Virus record (IMG/VR): IMGVR_UViG_3300021364_000040
Location: 1 to 46,768 of that record
DNA from: a virus
Reading direction: 5' to 3' (one strand)
Length of the DNA: 46,768 bases
Part shown: positions 40,579-46,768 of the stretch, piece by piece
How the letters are laid out: every line of letters begins with the position of its first letter
Position numbering within the stretch: position 1 is the stretch's first letter
Program-made: the position numbers and the translations under genes
The notes under the pieces: generated by a model
What the model saw: only the letters and a program-made list of their open reading frames with translations
Databases searched by the model: none
Told to the model about the DNA's origin: nothing

Positions 40579-41317
40579 CGAAACACCTTTTAGTCCTATG
40601 GTAGGAACTTCGGTTCCTATATTTCCTATTTCATTGTATAGGTCAACAATTAATTTAAATCATGACCTTATTGCACAAGCTTGTCGTGACATAGTTGAAC
40701 CTATTAAGAGACAGGACAATAATATAAAAACACAATACACAACTTATTTTTCTAAAGAAGCACAAGAATATACTGAACAAAGAGAATGGTTCAAGGACTT
40801 TTCTGATATAATCAAAGATTCATATGTAGATTGGTTATCTAATGAAATGAATATAGACTTCTCAGAACTTAGTAGACATGACATTCACTTCTTTGCATGG
40901 TTAAATGTTTACAATGCACCACACCAACATGATTCTCATAATCACCCCGATTCATTAATCAGTGGAACATATTATGTCAAAGTGGATAAGAAATCTACAC
41001 CCATAAAATTTTATAATCCTAATTCTGCTTCTGCATGTTTTCCTATGGGAAGAGACCAACAATATGATGGTCATGATAATATGAATGGTATGGTCATAAG
41101 TGGGTTCGGACACCACCAACATGAAGTGTTTGTTCACCCAGTTAAAGGTGAAGTGTTAATGTGGCCTTCATATCTACAACATATGGTTCCACAATATGAG
41201 GGTGAACAAGAAGAGGATTATGAGAGAATAACAATATCATTTAATCTATATCACAATAGAAAGCTTTCAAGTCATACAACAGGACGTAATTTAGATTATA
41301 AATTTTTGAGGAAATAA
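40562..41317 (+). CDS. 2OG-Fe(II) oxygenase-like protein (251 aa)
   Basis: It has HQHDSHNHPDSLISGTYYV (iron-ligand region with several His and Asp), IKFYNPNSA, a GEVLMWPSYLQHMVPQY segment (distal His) and RITISFNLYH (2OG-binding Arg). This resembles the phage family of putative 2OG-Fe(II) oxygenases. The substrate is unknown. It overlaps the o-spanin by 17 nt and forms an operon with two more oxygenase-like genes. Confidence 0.72.
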   Translation: MTKPINETPFSPMVGTSVPIFPISLYRSTINLNHDLIAQACRDIVEPIKRQDNNIKTQYTTYFSKEAQEYTEQREWFKDFSDIIKDSYVDWLSNEMNIDFSELSRHDIHFFAWLNVYNAPHQHDSHNHPDSLISGTYYVKVDKKSTPIKFYNPNSASACFPMGRDQQYDGHDNMNGMVISGFGHHQHEVFVHPVKGEVLMWPSYLQHMVPQYEGEQEEDYERITISFNLYHNRKLSSHTTGRNLDYKFLRK

Positions 41318-42012
41318 TGAGTAAAGTATTTGCATGGGATAACCTACTAAAACAATCAGATAATTGGGACATATCCTATGACGGATTTGCATTAACTATT
41401 GATAACTTTTATGAGAATCCCGAAGAGATATATGAATATCTTATGACTAAAGATTATCCATTGTGGAAATACTCAACAGAGAGAAATAGTAAAAATGGTA
41501 TTGAATACAATGATTGCAGAGTTGTAGATACAATAGGACACCCAACAAGATTATACTTTAATGACATAGATAGGATTATAAATCTTTGTAGAAAATATTG
41601 GTGGAAATTTAATTATGATTGGGCACAGGTATTCGAAGTAAATTGTTTTCAAACAATAGACCAATTTGACACTACACTGCAACACTACCCACATATAGAT
41701 TCTACATTTGAAACACCCGACCATTTATCTACACTCAATATGTTAGTTTATTTGGATAAAGAAGAGGACGGGGGAACTGCAGTCTATGAAGGAACATGGA
41801 TTACAAACAACGAACAGGAATCATTACTCTATCCAGTGGAAGAGGATTTCAAATTAGATAGAGTATTAGAACACAAATTCAATAGGTGTGTCATATTCCC
41901 AGGCAACCGATTGCATGGTGCATATATAAATGATTACAATAAATATAAAGACGATAAGTGGAGATTCACTCAAGTGACTTTCTTTCACCCACAACAAAAT
42001 GCCAGAACGTAA
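41317..42012 (+). CDS. 2OG-Fe(II) oxygenase-like protein (231 aa)
   Basis: It has YPHIDSTFETPDHLSTLNMLVYLD (H-x-D), GGTAVYEG, FNRCVIFPGNRLHGAYI (distal His) and RFTQVTFF (Arg). It resembles DUF6445-type oxygenases. It overlaps the previous gene by one base and the next by 14 nt. Substrate unknown. Confidence 0.68.
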   Translation: MSKVFAWDNLLKQSDNWDISYDGFALTIDNFYENPEEIYEYLMTKDYPLWKYSTERNSKNGIEYNDCRVVDTIGHPTRLYFNDIDRIINLCRKYWWKFNYDWAQVFEVNCFQTIDQFDTTLQHYPHIDSTFETPDHLSTLNMLVYLDKEEDGGTAVYEGTWITNNEQESLLYPVEEDFKLDRVLEHKFNRCVIFPGNRLHGAYINDYNKYKDDKWRFTQVTFFHPQQNART

Positions 42013-42700
42013 GAATCCAAATTACATAGTCAGTGATACTGAAGTTTATAATGACCCCTTAGACTCGGGAAGAATACAAGTTGTAAGACCAGTAGGATAT
42101 CAACAGAGAGAGGTTGCACCTCTAATCATGATATCAGACGAAGCATTACCCGAAATGGATTGTAATATCATATTGAATGAATATAGAAAACCTAAATTTA
42201 TAGAGGTTGATATAGACGAGAACAATTCAGTGATTCCAAAGAATAATCCCGAATTATTAGAAGGTGGTCAAGTTTGGAAATACAGGTCAGACAATGGTTT
42301 AGGTATTGCAGTCATTCCACAAGATACACAAGCCTTTAACACTATTATGGAAGTCATTGACCCATTCTTACCAAAGAATGAAGATTATACAGGTGTTAAC
42401 TATATGACCATACAGGAATATCCTCAAGACACATATTTTGCAACACATAAGGACGATTCAGACGGGAAAGATACAGGAACAGTCATATTCTTTTTGAATG
42501 AAGATTTCAAGGGTGGTAATTTATTAGTGAATGGTCATACTATAATGGGTAGGACTGGAACTATGGTTGCATTTAATAATAACACTAGAACATATCATAG
42601 TGTCGAACCAATATATGGTGGAACTAGATACACACTTTGTATTTGGTTTGGAATGTTCGAAACGGAGATTCAAGATGACGATGCACCCGAGCAAAGTTAA
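41999..42700 (+). CDS. 2OG-Fe(II) oxygenase, prolyl-4-hydroxylase type (233 aa)
   Basis: It has FATHKDDSDGKD (H-x-D), TVIFFLNEDFKGGNLLV, GTMVAFNNNTRTYHSVEPI (distal His) and GTRYTLCIWFG (Arg). This is a clear P4H-like double-stranded beta-helix. It hydroxylates an unknown protein or other substrate using 2-oxoglutarate and O2. It is the clearest of the group. Confidence 0.85.
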   Translation: MPERKNPNYIVSDTEVYNDPLDSGRIQVVRPVGYQQREVAPLIMISDEALPEMDCNIILNEYRKPKFIEVDIDENNSVIPKNNPELLEGGQVWKYRSDNGLGIAVIPQDTQAFNTIMEVIDPFLPKNEDYTGVNYMTIQEYPQDTYFATHKDDSDGKDTGTVIFFLNEDFKGGNLLVNGHTIMGRTGTMVAFNNNTRTYHSVEPIYGGTRYTLCIWFGMFETEIQDDDAPEQS

Positions 42701-42839
42701 GTGTTGGATTTGTAGAAAAGAACTACCTATTGAAGAAGTGAAATACCATACTGCAATCAACGAAGAAAGACCCGTAAAGGTTTTTTGTGGTGCTGAATGT
42801 AGTTTAAAATATTATGAGGAGAAAAACAATGCCAGTTAA
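42675..42839 (+). CDS. Small zinc-finger protein (54 aa)
   Basis: The start ATG 42675 has GGAG 7 nt upstream; an in-frame start at 42567 lies within the oxygenase gene. The protein has CWICRKELPIEEV, an internal His and VFCGAECSLKYYEE, giving two Cys pairs around a MYM/FYVE-like zinc finger. Role unknown. Confidence 0.65.
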   Translation: MTMHPSKVKCWICRKELPIEEVKYHTAINEERPVKVFCGAECSLKYYEEKNNAS

Positions 42840-43065
42840 ATTTGGTAAAACCAGTAAACAGGTCGATAGAAACACCAAAAAGGTGACTGTAGTCCACGAG
42901 TATATGAAGTGTAAATCAGTCCAAGAATTGATTGACGCATATAATAAACCAGTCATTCCTAAATTACGTCAAAAGGTCAAGAATGAAATTGTCCGTAGAA
43001 ATAAATTAGGAAAGACTAATGTGATATTTAAAAATGAGGAGAAAAGTAATGAGCTTTTGGGATAA
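42829..43065 (+). CDS. Conserved phage basic protein (78 aa)
   Basis: ATG 42829 follows GAGGAG. It is basic and helical: MPVKFGKTSKQVDRNTKKVTVVHEYMKCKSVQELIDAYNKPVIPKLRQKVKNEIVRRN. I recall related proteins in many T4-type marine phages without function. It overlaps the zinc-finger gene and the next small gene. Confidence 0.65.
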   Translation: MPVKFGKTSKQVDRNTKKVTVVHEYMKCKSVQELIDAYNKPVIPKLRQKVKNEIVRRNKLGKTNVIFKNEEKSNELLG

Positions 43066-43207
43066 ATTTACGACTTTCTTAGGTTTTGAATGGGTTCGTG
43101 CAAGAGACGAGAAAGGTCGTTTTGTTGCAGATGACAAATCAACACCTAATGTAGACGAGTCGAAAAAGAAAGTCTACAAATCACGTTCTAAGAAAACGAA
43201 GAAGTAA
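43049..43207 (+). CDS. Small basic protein (52 aa)
   Basis: ATG 43049 has GAGGAG 8 nt upstream. The sequence is SFWDKFTTFLGFEWVRARDEKGRFVADD followed by a Lys/Arg tail. It resembles small phage proteins next to this conserved basic gene. The stop precedes the porin ribosome site. Confidence 0.55.
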   Translation: MSFWDKFTTFLGFEWVRARDEKGRFVADDKSTPNVDESKKKVYKSRSKKTKK

Positions 43208-43220
43208 TAAGGAGTATATT

Positions 43221-43853
43221 ATGAAAAATGTGATTACATTAATGTTAGGCTTGTTCCTAACAACTTCTGCATATGCAGATATAACAGGAAATATTGGTTA
43301 TCAAAATGACTTTGTTTTCCGTGGTGTCAATCAGACACAAAGTGGTGGTTCATTATCTACACAAGTAGTGTTAGATTCTAATGGATTTTATGGTGGTGTA
43401 TCTGCTAGTCAAGTAGACTTCGGTGACGAGGTTGATTCTAACTGGAGAGGTATGCTGAATGGTGGATTTTCTTTTGCATTCAATCAGAATGTTGCAATCG
43501 ACCTAGGTGTTTTATCACACCATTTTGATAATGACGCATTCGAACAAATGGACGAGATATACGCAGGTGTATCAGTTGGTTCATTCAGTGGATATGTGTT
43601 TCAAAATATTGATAATAATGATAACTTTGCAGAATTGTGTTATGATTTCTATTTTGGAACTGGAACACTTCAACTAGTGTATGGTTATCATGACGAGACT
43701 GCAGATTACTTTCAAGTAAGAGGTAATAAAACATTCGGTGATTTTACCATATTCACCACAATAGGTTATGCAGACCAAGACTCAGTATTGGGTGACTTGG
43801 GTCAATCTGAACTATTTGAAAATATATCAGTAGGATTCAGATATAACTTTTAA
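43221..43853 (+). CDS. TorF-like outer-membrane porin
   Basis: A protein of 210 aa with a signal peptide (MKNVITLMLGLFLTTSAYA). The mature part is a beta-barrel: GNIGYQNDFVFRGVNQTQSGGSLSTQVVL, alternating strands, and a terminal aromatic (SVGFRYNF). It matches the TorF-type putative porin family. A phage-encoded outer-membrane protein is unusual. It may alter permeability or mask receptors against superinfection. It is preceded by AAGGAG and followed by the tRNA cluster. Confidence 0.85.
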   Translation: MKNVITLMLGLFLTTSAYADITGNIGYQNDFVFRGVNQTQSGGSLSTQVVLDSNGFYGGVSASQVDFGDEVDSNWRGMLNGGFSFAFNQNVAIDLGVLSHHFDNDAFEQMDEIYAGVSVGSFSGYVFQNIDNNDNFAELCYDFYFGTGTLQLVYGYHDETADYFQVRGNKTFGDFTIFTTIGYADQDSVLGDLGQSELFENISVGFRYNF

Positions 43854-43859
43854 CAAACT

Positions 43860-43935
43860 GGGGCTGTAGCTCAGTTTGGAGAGCACCTGCTTTGCAAGCA
43901 GGGGGTCGTGGGTTCGATTCCCTCCAGCTCCACCA
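43860..43935 (+). tRNA. tRNA-Ala (anticodon TGC)
   Basis: A 76-nt cloverleaf with acceptor GGGGCTG paired to CAGCTCC, the G3-U70 pair that is the classic alanine identity element, an anticodon loop TTTGCAA giving TGC, and encoded CCA (43933-43935). It reads GCA and related codons. Confidence 0.95.
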
Positions 43936-43941
43936 GTTTTC

Positions 43942-44031
43942 GGAGAGGTGGCAGAGCGGTTGAATGCACTGGTCTTGAAAACCAGCATACGTGAAAACGT
44001 ATCGAGGGTTCGAATCCCTCCCTCTCCGCCA
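43942..44031 (+). tRNA. tRNA-Ser (anticodon TGA)
   Basis: A 90-nt tRNA with a long variable arm (TACGTGAAAACGTA), acceptor GGAGAGG/CCTCTCC, discriminator G, encoded CCA, and an anticodon loop with TGA (reads TCA). It is six bases from the Ala tRNA. Confidence 0.95.
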
Positions 44032-44036
44032 GATAT

Positions 44037-44112
<76 letters not shown>

Positions 44113-44120
44113 TATTATAG

Positions 44121-44150
44121 AAAAGAGGGTTGACAATGACCCTCTTTTTT
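44121..44150 (+). terminator. Terminator after tRNAs, nested with a promoter
   Basis: AAAAGAGGGT (44121-44130), loop TGACAATG, ACCCTCTTTT (44139-44148), with a T-run. The stem is 10 bp including the A-T base. The -35 box of the next promoter (44130-44135) lies in its loop side. Confidence 0.85.
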
Positions 44151-44159
44151 TATTATAAT
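44130..44159 (+). promoter_or_regulatory. Sigma70-like promoter within terminator; leaderless
   Basis: TTGACA (44130-44135), 18 nt, TATAAT (44154-44159), with ATG 44166 six bases later. There is no ribosome site. Confidence 0.8.
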
Positions 44160-44165
44160 AAGAGT

Positions 44166-44624
44166 ATGGAAAAACAATTAACAATAATCTTTGACGTTGA
44201 CGGAACTATTGCAGACGTTGAACATAGAAGACACCTTGTAAATGGTGATAAAGGGTTTAAACCCGATTGGAATGCATTCAGACAAGCTACTGCAGACGAT
44301 ACTCCAGTAGAACATGTTTGTGACATTGCAAAAAGATTCATTGCAAAAGGTGACAATGTTGCGTTCTTTAGTGCAAGAAACGAATCAGAAAGAGAAATTA
44401 CAGAACAACAAATCAACGAGTGGATTGGTGAAGGTCATAAAGGATTATTCCTTAGACCTAATGGTGACTATAGACCTGATGAAGAGTTTAAGAGTGACCT
44501 TGCAGACCAATTCGAAGAATTAGGTGGTAAAATCGACCTTGTATTTGACGACAGAAACAAAGTTGTTGATATGTGGAGAAAGAGAGGAACCACTTGTGTT
44601 CAAGTTGCAGAAGGAGATTTCTAA
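44166..44624 (+). CDS. HAD-family phosphatase / polynucleotide 5'-kinase-like 3' domain
   Basis: A protein of 152 aa starting at ATG 44166 (an upstream in-frame TTG is the -35 box). Motif I is FDVDGTIADVEHRRHL, motif II is FFSARNESEREITEQQI and motif IV is LVFDDRNKVVDMWR. The DVDGT(I/L)A...HR arrangement resembles the phosphatase domain of T4 polynucleotide kinase, but the kinase domain is absent. It may remove 3' phosphates from nucleic acids or act on nucleotides. The start is shared with a leaderless promoter. Confidence 0.78.
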   Translation: MEKQLTIIFDVDGTIADVEHRRHLVNGDKGFKPDWNAFRQATADDTPVEHVCDIAKRFIAKGDNVAFFSARNESEREITEQQINEWIGEGHKGLFLRPNGDYRPDEEFKSDLADQFEELGGKIDLVFDDRNKVVDMWRKRGTTCVQVAEGDF

Positions 44625-44776
44625 TGGGTGAATACTTTGATATACTAGATTCTATTCGTGATACTGGTCAAATAAACATGTTCGAGGCACCTAGAGTGTT
44701 GAGAGAAATGTTTGACCTAGACAAACAAGAATCATTCAAAATAGTTGAAGAGTGGATGAAATCCAAGTCTGAATAA
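44624..44776 (+). CDS. Small helical protein (50 aa)
   Basis: ATG 44624 overlaps the previous stop by one base (TAATG). The sequence YFDILDSIRDTGQINMFEAPRVLREMFDLDKQESFKIVEEWMKS is helical; related short proteins occur in T4-type marine phages as far as I recall. No function is known. Confidence 0.6.
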   Translation: MGEYFDILDSIRDTGQINMFEAPRVLREMFDLDKQESFKIVEEWMKSKSE

Positions 44777-44789
44777 ACATTCCAATTGT

Positions 44790-44797
44790 TATAAATA
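44790..44797 (+). promoter_or_regulatory. Late promoter TATAAATA with 5' hairpin leader
   Basis: An exact TATAAATA. The predicted start is about 44803, where GTGTCA (44803-44808), loop CATAAT, TGACAC (44815-44820) forms a 5'-terminal hairpin. A leader of about 100 nt runs to ATG 44906 and contains AGGAG. Confidence 0.7.
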
Positions 44798-44905
44798 CTA
44801 TTGTGTCACATAATTGACACATAACTGAAACATTTAAGACACAAGAGTAAGTAGAGAAATCGAAGTCCAGCTGTCGGATAGTTTCAAACATAACAGGAGA
44901 TAGAT

Positions 44906-45184
44906 ATGCTTAAATATGCATTAGTGTCTGCCTTGTTTTTAGTCGGATTTGCACAGGCAGACCAACACATAGAGAAATCCGATGTGAACAAAGTATATGT
45001 GATGAAAGACAATTCACTTATCTTTGAACTCAAAGACGAATCATATTACAAAGGTGATATCATAACACCCGATTGTCTACGAGGTAAAATATACTTCCAA
45101 GAAGAAATTCATAATACTTTCAGAATAGAAAACACTTCAGGCTTTAAAACTTGTAGGTTCTCACAACTAGAGAGGATTGCATAA
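44906..45184 (+). CDS. Small secreted protein (92 aa)
   Basis: A signal peptide (MLKYALVSALFLVGFAQA) is followed by a mature beta-rich protein (VNKVYVMKDNSLIFELKDESYYKGD, TPDCLRGKIYFQEE, FKTCRFSQLERIA) with two Cys that could form a disulfide. No family is recognised. It is under a late promoter with a long leader. Its stop overlaps the next small ORF. Confidence 0.65.
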   Translation: MLKYALVSALFLVGFAQADQHIEKSDVNKVYVMKDNSLIFELKDESYYKGDIITPDCLRGKIYFQEEIHNTFRIENTSGFKTCRFSQLERIA

Positions 45185-45249
45185 TGAAATACTTGCACAA
45201 AATAATGAAAGCAGGTAGACTGCAAAACGTTTGGAGATTATTTACTTAA
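45184..45249 (+). CDS. Possible 21-aa peptide gene
   Basis: ATG overlaps the preceding stop (TAATG). It encodes MKYLHKIMKAGRLQNVWRLFT, a short basic amphipathic peptide. It is coupled to the secreted protein gene. It may be real or chance. Confidence 0.35.
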   Translation: MKYLHKIMKAGRLQNVWRLFT

Positions 45250-45255
45250 AATCAC

Positions 45256-45285
45256 TTGACAGAACCCATATAGCTGTAGTATTAT
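45256..45285 (+). promoter_or_regulatory. Sigma70-like promoter inside inverted repeat; leaderless
   Basis: TTGACA (45256-45261), 18 nt, TATTAT (45280-45285), ATG 45292 six bases later. The -10 box lies inside the loop of a perfect 10-bp inverted repeat (see the terminator at 45263). Confidence 0.75.
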
Positions 45286-45302
45286 AGTTATATGGGTTTT
45301 TT
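45263..45302 (+). terminator. Terminator-like hairpin spanning a promoter and start codon
   Basis: AACCCATATA (45263-45272) and TATATGGGTT (45289-45298) are perfect 10-bp arms with a 16-nt loop, followed by T-rich DNA (45297-45302). Incoming transcripts would fold it, but the transcript that starts at 45292 carries only the right arm. Confidence 0.65.
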
Positions 45303-45630
45303 AAATCTTAGTTCTAGTATTCGTTATAGTCCACACGGAAAAAAACGTAAGACGAATGCATTTAACAGACCAAAAAAATCCACTAAATATAAACAACTGA
45401 TTGCAGAACAACAACGTATATACGACAGAGTTCTAAAAGAGGTTGAGGATACGATTCCAAGTTGGGTAGGGACACATACAGGTGATATCACACCACGTAA
45501 AGAACCTATGCAATATACAGGGGAACGTAAATTATTAGGAATCGCAACCATGCACAAATCGAATATGGTTCCTATCTTCGAAGAGGATAAAGAACACGCA
45601 ATCGATATTGCAAGAATGCGAAGAAGTTGA
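45292..45630 (+). CDS. Conserved phage basic protein (112 aa)
   Basis: It begins with a basic stretch (RYSPHGKKRKTNAFNRPKKSTKYKQL) and ends with RKLLGIATMHKSNMVPIFEEDKEHA, a phrase conserved in phage hypotheticals in my memory. Start ATG 45292 has no ribosome site and sits at the predicted start of the promoter at 45256. Confidence 0.65.
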   Translation: MGFLNLSSSIRYSPHGKKRKTNAFNRPKKSTKYKQLIAEQQRIYDRVLKEVEDTIPSWVGTHTGDITPRKEPMQYTGERKLLGIATMHKSNMVPIFEEDKEHAIDIARMRRS

Positions 45631-45658
45631 CATATAGCATTAACAGGAGAAATATATT

Positions 45659-46555
45659 ATGCCTATGGAATTAGTAGTTGTCAAAACAAAAGACAATGGT
45701 GTTAAAACAGAGGACGTAAAAAGATTTTGGAAATCAGTTCAAAGACAAAGAATTACACGTCCAACTGAAGACGGAATCAGACTTGCACGTCTGAATATAT
45801 TTACAGACGACCCCGAAGGGTTGCCTGAGGACAAAGGAACAAGGATAGTCCCTTTCTTTCCCGATAGTAAAGTGACTGACCCTGCGTATCATAAGCTTTC
45901 ACTCTTTGAAAATGACCTATTCGGTGAAGGGACTAAGACAATGATTTTAGACCCACGTTTGAGTATTCGTGATTTCTCACTTATGGAAATCGCAACGGGT
46001 CTACCCGACGCAGGAACTACAGACGAAACCGATTTTACTTTTACAGACGAAGAAACTACTTCGATTGCAGAGAATATGACTGTATTCATGCAACAAGCCC
46101 CTAATTGGTGGAATAATAATGCGACCAGTGAATATCACCATTCATATCTTGGTTTTGTTCAAGGTGGTTGGTCATTCCTCAAAGAAGAGTTTGAAACCAA
46201 TAGTGCAAGTATTCAAGAACAATACCCAGGCGAGGGTGGTTTCCAAAGTTGGTTAGAATCCTTTATTGCAACGAATAAAGTTATGGTTCTCCCTATGGAA
46301 GTAGGAATATTAAGTCCGTATGCAATTAATGATTCAGTGAAGAATACACTCTATAATGACGAATTCGAAGAAAAAGTCAGACCGCATATCGATAATACGG
46401 ATACCCCATGGCGTGGTTTAGGTGGTGAACAAGAATCTAAACTGTTCGAATTTGACCACGAATATAGAACTGTATCCAAACAAGTGTCATTCTTATACCT
46501 CGAAGGTGAAGACGAACCCGAAGAAGACACATGGTTAGACTTGTGGGTTCTATAG
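45659..46555 (+). CDS. Hypothetical protein (298 aa)
   Basis: ATG 45659 follows CAGGAG. The protein is acidic with many aromatic residues (VKRFWKSVQRQRITRP, MTVFMQQAPNWWNNNATSEYHHSYLGFVQGGWSFLKEEF) and an acidic tail (EDEPEEDTWLDLWVL). No family is recognised. Structural or host-takeover roles are possible. It overlaps the partial oxygenase-like gene. Confidence 0.6.
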   Translation: MPMELVVVKTKDNGVKTEDVKRFWKSVQRQRITRPTEDGIRLARLNIFTDDPEGLPEDKGTRIVPFFPDSKVTDPAYHKLSLFENDLFGEGTKTMILDPRLSIRDFSLMEIATGLPDAGTTDETDFTFTDEETTSIAENMTVFMQQAPNWWNNNATSEYHHSYLGFVQGGWSFLKEEFETNSASIQEQYPGEGGFQSWLESFIATNKVMVLPMEVGILSPYAINDSVKNTLYNDEFEEKVRPHIDNTDTPWRGLGGEQESKLFEFDHEYRTVSKQVSFLYLEGEDEPEEDTWLDLWVL

Positions 46556-46768
46556 ATACACGTTTTCTATATACACACGCGACGTTTTTAAGTGAACCCG
46601 AATGTGACTATCTATGTGAGTTAATTCACACCATAGAACCTCATATACTGAATAATACACCAAGTGAGGACAATAGTTATTATTCGGGTTTAACTTCACG
46701 ACATGGGTTATACAATTTCTTTCAAATCTGCAAAGACGACCTCAGTATAGACATAGGCACGCGACTAC
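46543..46768 (+). CDS. Partial oxygenase-like protein (3' end outside window)
   Basis: GTG 46543 opens a frame that runs off the window end. The 75 visible residues (FLYTHATFLSEPECDYLCELIHTIEP and onward) resemble the N-terminal helices of prolyl-4-hydroxylase-like 2OG oxygenases, in which FL(S/T)xxEC(D/E)xL is common. The catalytic H-x-D is beyond the window, so the call is tentative. Confidence 0.45.
   Translation, partial: MGSIDTRFLYTHATFLSEPECDYLCELIHTIEPHILNNTPSEDNSYYSGLTSRHGLYNFFQICKDDLSIDIGTRL

Noticed and set aside
42567-42674. Upstream extension of the small zinc-finger protein
   Set aside because: It lies inside the oxygenase gene; ATG 42675 has a proper ribosome site.

Overview
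The window is 46.8 kb of AT-rich DNA in which every convincing gene reads rightward, mostly with 1-50 nt overlaps. It looks like part of a T4-type myovirus genome. The core T4 replication genes are here (family B polymerase gp43, UvsX, gp41 helicase, gp61 primase, NrdA/NrdB, glutaredoxin), and there are T4-style late promoters (TATAAATA, CATAAATA). Marker genes point to a marine phage: Hsp20, several 2OG-Fe(II) oxygenases, a PAP2 phosphatase and many small conserved phage proteins. Spanins, a TorF-like porin and outer-membrane curli parts imply a Gram-negative host. A pelagic host such as SAR11 is plausible but not shown by the sequence. Capsid, tail and terminase genes are not in this window.

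Layout. (1) 1-6161: a curli-like module made of CsgF (5' end outside the window), CsgG lipoprotein pore, a curlin-like secreted protein, a FecR-domain secreted protein, a 48-aa protein and a second curlin-like protein. It is followed without a gap by a CHASE2-class III adenylate cyclase and a small membrane protein. (2) 6181-9510: Hsp20, 2-Cys peroxiredoxin, an SPPY-type DNA methyltransferase and a T4-type lysozyme, under two sigma70-like promoters. (3) 9503-16866: small proteins, DNA polymerase, membrane peptides, an IscU scaffold, a thermonuclease, UvsX and gp41. (4) 16886-30979: a block with late promoters, rich in lysine-rich probable virion or internal-head proteins. It includes a ligase-like protein, a NadR-like transferase-kinase, an HNH-tailed protein, a PAP2 phosphatase and a coiled-coil membrane protein. 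(5) 31022-38023: primase, NrdA, an oxygenase, NrdB, a membrane-anchored cytochrome c, glutaredoxin and a mini-metallopeptidase. (6) 38042-46768: a nucleotidase-like HAD protein, a spanin pair, a cluster of 2OG oxygenases, a porin, three tRNAs (Ala, Ser, Thr), a second HAD protein and further small genes.

How it may work together. The replication and nucleotide genes drive phage DNA synthesis. IscU, cytochrome c, peroxiredoxin, glutaredoxin and Hsp20 look like host-support genes for redox, Fe-S and stress functions. The lysozyme and spanin pair provide lysis. The curli module plus cyclase is the most striking system: a phage that appears to carry its own outer-membrane amyloid secretion channel, candidate substrates and a membrane sensor that could make cAMP.

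A second theme is gene control. At least nine promoters place the ATG at, or within about one base of, the predicted transcription start, so the mRNAs would be leaderless. Several of these promoters lie inside hairpins that look like intrinsic terminators for upstream transcription. GATC appears to be almost or completely absent.
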